Assembly (NCBI GenBank): GCA_963739385.1 | Contig: CAVUAI010000010.1 | Location: forward strand, 1-64,000 | Direction of reading: 5' to 3' | Length of the DNA stretch: 64,000 bases | DNA from: VAZQ01 sp963739385 | GTDB lineage: Bacteria; Pseudomonadota; Alphaproteobacteria; Rhizobiales; Xanthobacteraceae | In this document: positions 55,506-64,000 of the stretch, one piece after another | Numbering within the stretch: the first letter of the stretch is position 1 | Layout of the letters: each line of letters opens with the position of its first letter | Program-made: the position numbers and the translations under genes | The notes under the pieces: generated by a model | The model's database searches: none | Told to the model about the DNA's origin: nothing | What the model saw: only the letters and a program-made list of their open reading frames with translations

Positions 55506-56420
55506 ATGATGCGAATCATACTCGTGGGACTGGGAGCCGGCGCTGCGGCGGCGCTTCTGTTTGCGTCCGTGGCCTCGGGATCGATCGCGGCGATCTTTCT
55601 GTTCTATCTCGCGCCGCTCCCAATCATGATTGCCGCGCTGGGCTGGAGCCATGTCGCCGGGCTGGTCGCTGCGGCGACGGCGACAGCGACGGTAGCCGCG
55701 CTGTCCGGTGTCTTCTTCATTGCGGTTCCCGTGATCGCCTTCGGAGCCTGGTGGCTCGGCTATCTGGCGCTGCTTGCGCGTCCAACAAAGGATTCCGGGG
55801 CAGACGCGCTCGAATGGTATCCGGTCGGCCGCCTCGTGCTGTGGTCAGCGGTGATCGGCACCCTGGTGGTCGCCGCCGCCGTGCCGAATTTCGGCATGGA
55901 CGAGGAGAGCCTGCGGGCGACCTTGCGCAAGACCTACGAGCGGATTCTGAGCGACCAGTCGTTGATCGACATCCTGGTGGTGGCCGTTCCGCCGGCTGCC
56001 GCAGTCTTTTCCACCGTCACCAACGTGTTCAACCTCTGGCTCGCCGCGCGCGTTGTGAAGATCTCGGCCCGGCTCAAGCGGCCGTGGCCGGACCTGACGG
56101 CCTTGACCCTGCCGGCGTCGAGCGCGGGATTTCTGGCCGCGGCGATCGCTGGATCCTTCCTGCCCGATCTTGTCGGCGTGCTGCTCGGCGCGTTTGCGGC
56201 CAGCCTGTTGATGGCCTTTGCGATGCTCGGTTTCGCCGTGCTGCACGCGCTCACGCGCGGCATGCGCAGTCGCGTCCTGGTGCTCGCCGGCGTCTATGCC
56301 GTAACGGTCGTGCTCAGCTGGCCGGTGCTGGCGATGTCGCTGCTCGGCCTCGCCGAGGTCGCTTTCAAGATTTGCGGCCGTGTCGCGCGCGGACGCGGAC
56401 CCCCAAGCTTGCGGACTTGA
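55506..56420 (+). CDS. DUF2232 membrane protein
   Basis: A 304-residue protein with about eight hydrophobic segments; the pattern, and its position between rpsR and rplI, identify the DUF2232 family. Members are predicted integral membrane proteins of unknown role; the fixed synteny suggests a link to ribosome or envelope assembly. The tandem ATG ATG at the start makes the exact first residue uncertain. Confidence 0.85.
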   Translation: MMRIILVGLGAGAAAALLFASVASGSIAAIFLFYLAPLPIMIAALGWSHVAGLVAAATATATVAALSGVFFIAVPVIAFGAWWLGYLALLARPTKDSGADALEWYPVGRLVLWSAVIGTLVVAAAVPNFGMDEESLRATLRKTYERILSDQSLIDILVVAVPPAAAVFSTVTNVFNLWLAARVVKISARLKRPWPDLTALTLPASSAGFLAAAIAGSFLPDLVGVLLGAFAASLLMAFAMLGFAVLHALTRGMRSRVLVLAGVYAVTVVLSWPVLAMSLLGLAEVAFKICGRVARGRGPPSLRT

Positions 56421-56453
56421 AATGGGTAACAATCGACAAACGGAGATACGTCA

Positions 56454-57098
56454 ATGCAAGTAATCCTGCTCGAACGGGTGGCCAAGCTCGGCCAGATGGG
56501 CGACGTCGTCCGCGTCAAAGACGGCTTCGCGCGCAACTACCTCCTGCCCAAAGGCAAGGCCCTGCGTGCCACCAAGGAAAACCGCTCGCGCTTCGAGACC
56601 ATGAAGACCGACCTCGAAGCGCGTAACCTCGAACAGAAGGGCGAAGCGGAAAAGGTCGCCCAGAAGCTCGACGGCCAGAGCTTCTCCGTGCTGCGTCAAG
56701 CGGCCGAGGGCGGTCAGCTCTACGGCTCGGTCACGCCGCGCGACCTGGCCGCCCTGGTGAGCGAGAACGGCTTTGCCGTCAGCCGCGCGCAGATCGCGCT
56801 CAACGCCCCGATCAAGACGATCGGACTTCACAAGGTGCCGGTCGCGCTGCATCCCGAGATCGAGGTGACGATCAACGTGACGGTGGCGCGCAACGCCGAT
56901 GAGGCTGCCCGCATTGCTCGCGGCGAGGACATCACCCTCGCACGCGAGGAAGCCGACGAAGCCGCGGTGGCCGCTGCAGCGGCGGAAGCTTTCTTCGATC
57001 CCGAGGCAAACGAGGCGCGCCGCGCCGCCGAGGCCGCTGCCGAGGGAGAGCAGGCGGAAGCAGAATCGGAGCCGGGAGCGAAACCGGTCGAAGGCTGA
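56454..57098 (+). CDS. rplI: 50S ribosomal protein L9 with acidic tail
   Basis: A 214-residue L9. The N-domain MQVILLERVAKLGQMGDVVRVKDGFARNYLLPKGKA (conserved GxVVxVKDGYARN-type) and the connecting helix are normal. About 60 residues beyond the usual end form an Ala/Glu-rich acidic tail (from EEADEAAVAAAAAEAF). The usual length is about 150-200 residues in related bacteria. GGAG precedes the ATG. Confidence 0.97.
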   Translation: MQVILLERVAKLGQMGDVVRVKDGFARNYLLPKGKALRATKENRSRFETMKTDLEARNLEQKGEAEKVAQKLDGQSFSVLRQAAEGGQLYGSVTPRDLAALVSENGFAVSRAQIALNAPIKTIGLHKVPVALHPEIEVTINVTVARNADEAARIARGEDITLAREEADEAAVAAAAAEAFFDPEANEARRAAEAAAEGEQAEAESEPGAKPVEG

Positions 57099-57205
57099 GG
57101 CGTTCGACGGGCGCGAGCGGGAAACCGCCGGGCGACAAGCGCATCGGCGCGCCTCTCGACGGCCACCCCTCCGGTCCGAGGAGCCTGCGAGGGGCTCTCT
57201 GTGGG

Positions 57206-57760
57206 TTATTCCTCGAATTCCGGCAGCGCCGGCTGTGGCGCTGTCGCAGCGGCCTGCGGCGCGACCCCTTCGGGGCCCCCGCCTTGCGTGGGCGCGACCG
57301 GAAGGCGGCCCACCTCGAGGCTTTCCGACGGGCGGCGCGGCCTGGACCCGGTCGCCCCGGTCGACTGCGCCGCTTCCGCCGCTGCCGGCCCGCGTCGCCC
57401 GCCTGCGGCCCCCGGGAGGGCTGCCTGCTCGCCCCCGCTGGATGGTGGGGCAGCCGCCTGCCCGGCACCGATCGCAGGCGGCCGGCGCTGCTGGACCGCG
57501 CGCGGATCGCTGCCGATAGAAGCTAGATATGCGGCCATTGCCGCAGCCTCGCGGCTACCGGTGGTATAATGATCCCGCAGGAAGTGGGCATTGGTCTGCT
57601 TGAGTTCCCGCGGGCTGCGGTGACAGGCATTGCAGGTGTCCGCGAAAATTTGCGCCGCCGACTTGCCGGCATCGAGGTTGGACTGCGCGTGCGATGGAAC
57701 CGTCGCGACGGCAGCGGCGAGGCCGATCACCCAAGCAACGAACGGACTACCTCTTGCCAC
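57206..57760 (-). CDS. Secreted c-type cytochrome-like protein, GTG start
   Basis: A 184-residue protein with signal peptide (MARGSPFVAWVIGLAAAVATV ... HAQ), one heme-binding motif CNACH (about residues 43-47) and a C-terminal Pro/Ala/Gly-rich tail without further hemes. The chosen GTG has AGGGAGGGG 4 bases before it; a TTG 75 bases upstream is in frame but lacks a site and would precede the signal. It is probably a small periplasmic electron carrier. The tail, about 100 residues, is likely disordered. Confidence 0.8.
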   Translation of the reverse strand: MARGSPFVAWVIGLAAAVATVPSHAQSNLDAGKSAAQIFADTCNACHRSPRELKQTNAHFLRDHYTTGSREAAAMAAYLASIGSDPRAVQQRRPPAIGAGQAAAPPSSGGEQAALPGAAGGRRGPAAAEAAQSTGATGSRPRRPSESLEVGRLPVAPTQGGGPEGVAPQAAATAPQPALPEFEE

Positions 57761-58027
57761 GATGCCCCTCCCTGGCCGCCGACCTGCGCCGGTCACACCG
57801 CTTTGCTTGGGATTTTTGGCCAAAAGAGGATGCAACCGCCTTGCGGGCCGCTATCTCGGAGCTGCTCAAATGTTGCCGTAAGCGATGGACTTTGTTTTAA
57901 TTCCCGCCGCGCGAGCAACTCACAGCAACGTTGCAGCGGAGCTTGATTTGATTCGCGCCGACGCCGGTCGACACCAATTGTGTCGCGGGCGTGGCAAAGC
58001 AAGGCTGAGGGTGGCAGGAGGCGGCCG

Positions 58028-59299
58028 GTGGATCGGTTGCTTCGGGCAGCGTTTGAAAGATTGGTTCGCGCTGGGAATCTTCGGGTCTCCACCGCGCGGG
58101 GAAAGACGTTTACCTGCGGGGACGGGACCGGCACGCCGGTGGCGATCCGCTTCGCCACGCGGGCGGCCGAGTGGCGCGTCCTCATCGATCCCGAATTGCG
58201 CTTCGGGGAAGCCTATATGGACGGCGAGGTCGTCGTCGAACAAGGCTCGATCGCGGATTTTCTCGACATCGCGGTGAAGAATCTCAGCCGCACCCGGTTG
58301 GGAGCGTGGGCAGCGTTTCTGACCAGGCTGCGGTCGCTCGGCCGCCGGATTTTTCAATACAACACGCTCTGGAGAGCGCGGCGCAACGCGACCCACCACT
58401 ACAATATCGACTACCGCATCTACCGACTGTTCCTGGATTCCGACCTGCAATACTCGTGCGCCTATTTCGAGGACAGCCATTCTTCGCTCGATCAGGCCCA
58501 ACTTGCCAAGAAACGGCACCTCGCCGCCAAGCTGCTGCTCGAGCCGCAGCACAAGGTTCTCGACATCGGAAGTGGGTGGGGCGGCCTGGGCATGCATCTG
58601 GCGCGCAACGCCGGAGTTTCGGTCGTCGGTATCAATCTGTCGGATGAGCAGGTGCGGATCGCGCGGCAGCGCGCGGCCGCGGAAGGGCTGGCTTGCGAGT
58701 TCCGGGTGCAGGACTATCGGACGGTCTCGGAAAGATTCGATCGCATCGTCTCGGTCGGCATGTTCGAACACGTCGGCAAGCAGCATTACGCCGCGTTCTT
58801 TCGCAAATGCCACGACGTCCTGGCCGACGATGGCGTGATGGTGCTGCACACGATCGGGCGCTGGGGTGGTCCGGCCGAGACCAATGCCTGGGTGTGGCGC
58901 TATATATTTCCCGGCGGGTATACACCTGCGCTATCCGAGCTGGCGCCCGTGATCGAGCGTTCGGGTCTCATCGTCAGCGACATCGAGGTGCTGCGTATCC
59001 ACTACGCGGAAACATTGCATGCGTGGCGCCGCAACTTCCTTGCCAACCGCCACGAGGTTGTCAGGCTGTTTGAGGAGACCGCCGATCTCAAAGTGCGATT
59101 TGGAAGCGCGGAACGCTTCATCCGGATGTGGGAATATTACCTCGCCGGATTCGAGGTTTCATTTCGATATTACGGGCTTGTGGTCTTCCAGATTCAGCTG
59201 ATCAAGAGCATGGACGCAGTGCCGCTGACCAGGGATTACATGTACCGGCGCGGACGCAGCCTTGATGCAGGCGCCAAACTGGCCGAGGCCGCGGAATAG
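58028..59299 (+). CDS. cfa: Cyclopropane-fatty-acyl-phospholipid synthase
   Basis: A 423-residue SAM-dependent enzyme that adds a methylene across unsaturated acyl chains of membrane phospholipids. Motif I is VLDIGSGWGGLGMHLA, with RVQDYRTV and the SVGMFEHVGKQHY block around the bicarbonate/active site and the C-terminal W-rich lid. The start was placed at GTG (DRLLRAAFE), with AGGAGG 6 bases upstream, rather than at an ATG 48 bases earlier with no site. Protects membranes under acid or stationary-phase stress. Confidence 0.93.
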   Translation: MDRLLRAAFERLVRAGNLRVSTARGKTFTCGDGTGTPVAIRFATRAAEWRVLIDPELRFGEAYMDGEVVVEQGSIADFLDIAVKNLSRTRLGAWAAFLTRLRSLGRRIFQYNTLWRARRNATHHYNIDYRIYRLFLDSDLQYSCAYFEDSHSSLDQAQLAKKRHLAAKLLLEPQHKVLDIGSGWGGLGMHLARNAGVSVVGINLSDEQVRIARQRAAAEGLACEFRVQDYRTVSERFDRIVSVGMFEHVGKQHYAAFFRKCHDVLADDGVMVLHTIGRWGGPAETNAWVWRYIFPGGYTPALSELAPVIERSGLIVSDIEVLRIHYAETLHAWRRNFLANRHEVVRLFEETADLKVRFGSAERFIRMWEYYLAGFEVSFRYYGLVVFQIQLIKSMDAVPLTRDYMYRRGRSLDAGAKLAEAAE

Positions 59300-59811
59300 A
59301 CACACTTGCTTCCGGCGCAGGATACATCGGTGCCGATGATGGATCCCTTCAAGGCGACCGCGCATCGTATCCGTTGACGTTGCGCCGGTTTCGCAACAAA
59401 CGCGAGCGGCTTCCCTAGGCGATCACTCCGCGGCACGCCATGACGCACGTGAAAGCTCTGCTTGGCGGCGTCGGAGATGGCGTTCCGCGAACAGTCGATG
59501 ACGGGTGCTCCAGCTTCAAGCGTCAGGGCATCGTGCGATGACGGCCACTATGTCGCGCGCGAGAGGAGGCCCGGCTGCATGTGCTCGAAGGGGGCGGCCG
59601 GCTGCCATGCGACGGGGCGGAGAGTAGTACGCGGCGTGCTCGAACGTACTAGAGCTTGCACCGTCGAAAGCCACACCGGCATTTTTTCTGTACTGGGGGT
59701 GTATATCGGGGGTAAGCGGCAGAGGCAGAGGCGCCGCAGTCGCGCAAACTCCGTTGGAGGTGTAAGTGCGCGACGCTTCTAACTGATCACGAGACAATTC
59801 GCTCCGGCATC
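59300..59811 (+). other. Non-coding region upstream of dnaB
   Basis: About 510 bases between cfa and dnaB with no convincing gene. A perfect 7-bp inverted repeat TAGTACG / CGTACTA (59625-59631 and 59645-59651, 13-base spacer) is the only clear structure, with an AT-rich stretch about 40 bases beyond it (59681-59707, TTTTTTCTGTAC ... TATATC) that could be the dnaB promoter. Confidence 0.5.
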
Positions 59812-61309
59812 ATGGCACACTCGAATTCGACAGCACGCAAACAGACCGGCAGAACCAGCGCCGGCCTATCGCGCCGCACCGCACAATATCGAGGCCGAGC
59901 AGGCACTGCTGGGCGCCATCCTCGTCAATAACGAGGCGCTTTATCGCGTCAGCGATTTTCTCGAGCCGCAGCATTTCTTCGAACCGATCCATGCCCAGAT
60001 CTACGACATCGCGCGCAGCCTCATTCGCACCGGCAAGCTCGCGTCCCCGGTGACCTTGAAAACGTTCCTGCCGGCCGAGACCGACATCGCCGGATTGACT
60101 CTGGCCCAATATCTCGCGCGCCTGGCCGCCGAAGCGACGACCATCATCAATGCCGTCGATTACGGCCGCACGGTGTACGACCTCGCGATCCGGCGCGAGC
60201 TGATCACAATCGGCGAGGACATGGTCAACGTCGCCTTCGACGCGCCGGTCGATTTCGCCCCGCGCGACCAGATCGAGGATGCCGAGCGCCGCCTCTACGA
60301 GTTGGCGGAGATCGGGCGCTATGGCGGAGGCTTCCAGAAATTCGAAACGGCGCTCACGACGGCCGTCGACATGGCGGCACGCGCCTATCAGCGCGAGGGC
60401 AAGCTTTCCGGACTGGCGACCGGCCTCAAGGACCTCGACAGCAAGATGGGCGGCCTGCAGGCGTCCGACCTGATCATCGTCGCCGGCCGTCCCGGCATGG
60501 GCAAGACCGCGCTCGCCACCAATATCGCCTACAACGTGGCACGCGCCTGGCGCGGCGAGGTGCGCACCGACGGGCATATCGACACGGTGAACGGAGGCAT
60601 TGTCGGCTTCTTCTCGCTCGAAATGTCGGCCGAGCAGCTCGCCACGCGCATCATAGCCGAGCAGAGCGGGATACCGTCGAGCACGATCAGGCGCGGCGGC
60701 ATTACCGAACGCGACTTCGAGAAAATCAAGGACGTGGCGATCGAGCTCCAGCACTTGCCGTTCTTCATCGACGAGACCGGCGGACTGACCGTTGCTCAGC
60801 TTGCCGCCCGGGCCCGCCGCCTGAAGCGACAAAAGGGTCTCGATCTGCTCGTCATCGACTATATCCAGCTGCTGCAAGGCTCGACGCGACGCGCGCAGGA
60901 CAATCGCGTGCAGGAGGTCACCGAGATCACCACCAATCTCAAGGCGCTCGCCAAGGAGCTCAATGTTCCGGTCGTGGCACTTTCGCAATTGTCGCGCCAG
61001 GTCGAGAACCGCGACGACAAGCGGCCGCAGCTCTCGGACCTGCGCGAGTCGGGCTCGATCGAGCAGGATGCCGACGTAGTGATGTTCGTGTTCCGCGAGG
61101 AATACTACCTGAGCAACAAAGAGCCCCGGCCCGGCACCGACGAATACACCAAGTGGCAGGTCGAGATGGCCGCCGTCCATGGCAAAGCCGAGATCATCAT
61201 CGGCAAGCAGCGCCACGGACCAACCGGAACGGTCAGCGTCCAATTCGACGCGTCCGTCACCCGTTTCGACAATCTGGCACACGACGATCAGCTACCCGAT
61301 CGGCTTTGA
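59812..61309 (+). CDS. dnaB: Replicative DNA helicase DnaB, frameshift near the N-terminus
   Basis: The hexameric 5'-3' helicase of the replication fork, about 498 residues. The ATG at 59812 begins MAHSNSTARKQT in one frame; from AYRAAPHNIEAEQALLGAIL onward the protein is in the next frame. Removing one G of GG at 59848-59849 joins them. In the second frame no ATG, GTG or TTG start lies upstream of the conserved HNIEAEQALLG. The N-domain, linker and RecA-type domain (Walker A GRPGMGKTAL, SLEMSAEQLATR, VIDYIQLLQG, EQDADVVMFVFREEYY) are intact. Confidence 0.92.
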
Positions 61310-61479
61310 TCGGACAGTGGCCGCCCCCGCTCGGACCCCGGCGTGCGATGACCGATCTCAGGGGCTGACAGGTTTCGCCTGGAATCCCGCGCCCAAACAA
61401 TTATTTAGATCGGAACCGCGATTCCGTCCGAGGCGATTTCGCTCGACGCGCACGCCCCGGGCCGCCATAAGTCTCCGCC

Positions 61480-62640
61480 ATGACGGTCCATGATCCCAAC
61501 TTGCATCCGGCCGCCGGGCCGGACGCTGCCGGCGACCCAACGGAAGCCGGTGGCATTCTGACCATCGACCTTGCCGCCATCGAAGCCAACTGGATCAAGC
61601 TTTCGGGCATGACGGTACCGGTCGAGTGCGCGGCGGTGGTCAAGGCCGACGCGTACGGCTGCGGCCTCGAGCCGGTCACGCGCGTGCTGTACAGGGCAGG
61701 CTGCAGGACCTTCTTCGTAGCCGATGTTGCCGAAGGACGGCGCGTACGCGCGATCGCAGCCGACGCCGTCATCTACGTGCTTAACGGGCTGATGCCGGGT
61801 TCGGCCGCCGCCTTTGCCCATGACTATTTGCGGCCGGTCATCAACAGCACCACCGAGCTCGCCGAGTGGGACGCGTTCGTCGCCATCAATAACTGGCGCG
61901 GCGGCGCGGCGCTGCACGTCGACACCGGCATGAACCGGCTCGGCATCACGGTTGAGGAGGCCGTTGCCATCGCTCCGCGCCTGCAGTCGGAGAACCACGG
62001 CTTCACGCTGCTGATGAGCCATCTCGCCTGCGCCGAGACCCCCGATCACCCGATGAATGACCGGCAGATCAGGTTGTTTCGCGAGATCCGCATCCTGTTT
62101 CGCGGCCTTGCGTCTTCACTTGCTAATTCCTCAGGCGTCTTTCTCGGCGGCACCGTGTACTGCGACCTGGTGCGGCCGGGCGTCGCGCTTTATGGCGCCA
62201 ATCCGACACCCGGCAGGAGCAATCCCATGCACCCGGTGGTCGAGCTCAAGGGCCGCATCATCCAGGTACGCGTGGTCAACCAGGGCGACACCGTCGGCTA
62301 CGGCGGCGCCTTCACCGCCACGCGGAGCAGCCGCATCGCGATCGTCGCGCTCGGCTACGCAGACGGCTTTCTGCGTTCGGCTGCCGCCGCCCGGGGCAAG
62401 CCCGCTGCGGAGGTCATCATCGCCGGACGGCGTTGTCCGGTGGCGGGGCGGGTGTCCATGGACGTCCTCGCCGTCGATGTCACCCATCTGCCCGAAGGCA
62501 CCGTGCGCCGCGGCGATAACGCTACTCTGATCGGCGACGGCATGAGCGTCGATGACCTCGCCGGCGCAATGGGCACTATCGGCTACGAGGTCCTCACCGG
62601 CCTGGGGCGGCGCTACCACCGGGCGTACAAGGACGCATGA
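61480..62640 (+). CDS. alr: Alanine racemase
   Basis: A 386-residue PLP enzyme supplying D-alanine to peptidoglycan. PLP lysine is Lys55 (AAVVKADAYGCGL); the second base Tyr is in NQGDTVGYGGAF, with VRPGVALYGANP and VSMDVLAVDVT. The N-terminus has about 25 residues before the family start. It is between dnaB and radA, the standard order in this bacterial group. Confidence 0.95.
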   Translation: MTVHDPNLHPAAGPDAAGDPTEAGGILTIDLAAIEANWIKLSGMTVPVECAAVVKADAYGCGLEPVTRVLYRAGCRTFFVADVAEGRRVRAIAADAVIYVLNGLMPGSAAAFAHDYLRPVINSTTELAEWDAFVAINNWRGGAALHVDTGMNRLGITVEEAVAIAPRLQSENHGFTLLMSHLACAETPDHPMNDRQIRLFREIRILFRGLASSLANSSGVFLGGTVYCDLVRPGVALYGANPTPGRSNPMHPVVELKGRIIQVRVVNQGDTVGYGGAFTATRSSRIAIVALGYADGFLRSAAAARGKPAAEVIIAGRRCPVAGRVSMDVLAVDVTHLPEGTVRRGDNATLIGDGMSVDDLAGAMGTIGYEVLTGLGRRYHRAYKDA

Positions 62641-62810
62641 AGCGGCGCCCGGTTCCGGGCCCGAGGAGTGCAACGATACGCATCGGGCGGCCTGGGCGTG
62701 GCGAGCCCGCGTTGCGTTCCGCTTCTCGCCGGCTATGACATCCCGAGCAGGACGGTCCCGATCAGGCTGTGCCCGCATCCGGCGCGAATGGGAGTGAGCG
62801 GAATTCGACG

Positions 62811-64000
<1,190 letters not shown>

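Overview
The window is GC-rich DNA from an alphaproteobacterium, most likely of the order Hyphomicrobiales (Rhizobiales; Xanthobacteraceae/Bradyrhizobium-like). The basis is the protein families present (DUF3551 protein, HdaA, Omp25/31-type porins with a Pro-rich N-terminus, GcvB-free CspA, Tat-exported amidohydrolases, a Bug-type binding protein), promoters close to the CTTGAC-N17-CTATAT consensus of this group, and gene orders shared across the order. No rRNA, tRNA, CRISPR array, insertion sequence, integrase or phage gene was found. The sequence ends inside radA.

Layout. 0.2-3.3 kb: small membrane and secreted proteins, a DHFR-like reductase, a VOC protein, and the spermidine genes speD-speE (SpeE overlaps the VOC gene tail to tail). 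3.5-8.9 kb: an accessory catabolic island with two metal-dependent amidohydrolases, a Bug/TctC binding protein, and a GMC flavoprotein with its Tat-exported subunit 3. 9-25 kb: the conserved block aspS / rnd / ppx-ppk-hdaA-perM-pgsA, interrupted by accessory genes (S9 peptidase, a ThDP enzyme with an enolase-superfamily partner, a Rieske oxygenase). 25-27 kb: purM-purN and a cold-shock gene with a long leader. 27.8-34 kb: doxX, terC, ndk, a Tat cyclase/hydrolase, an ABC-F ATPase and a lipoprotein. 34.6-36.7 kb: a tandem duplication of a cysteine-containing outer-membrane beta-barrel gene. 36.8-46.8 kb: holC-pepA, divergent from lptF-lptG-lptD-surA-pdxA-ksgA (LPS export and outer-membrane biogenesis). 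46.8-54.3 kb: gmk-yicC and mltG, then fabF-acpP-fabG-fabD (fatty-acid synthesis). 54.4-64 kb: rpsF-rpsR-DUF2232-rplI, a small cytochrome c, a cyclopropane synthase, and dnaB-alr-radA.

The clearest sequence-level oddity is that six genes (aspS, the enolase-superfamily gene, surA, ksgA, dnaB, radA) are each broken by a single-nucleotide indel at a place where the two reading frames join into a normal protein. Several are essential, so base-calling or assembly error is the most economical explanation; those genes are annotated here as full-length with a frameshift. The most interesting biology is the tandem outer-membrane genes whose differences sit in predicted loops, two genes (rnd and the ABC-F gene) whose promoter places the transcription start on the ATG, two Tat substrates that carry a small cysteine motif ahead of the twin-arginine motif, and a MltG with a possible 190-residue Pro-rich cytoplasmic extension. 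No wholly new multi-gene system is convincingly visible; most of the window is core chromosome.
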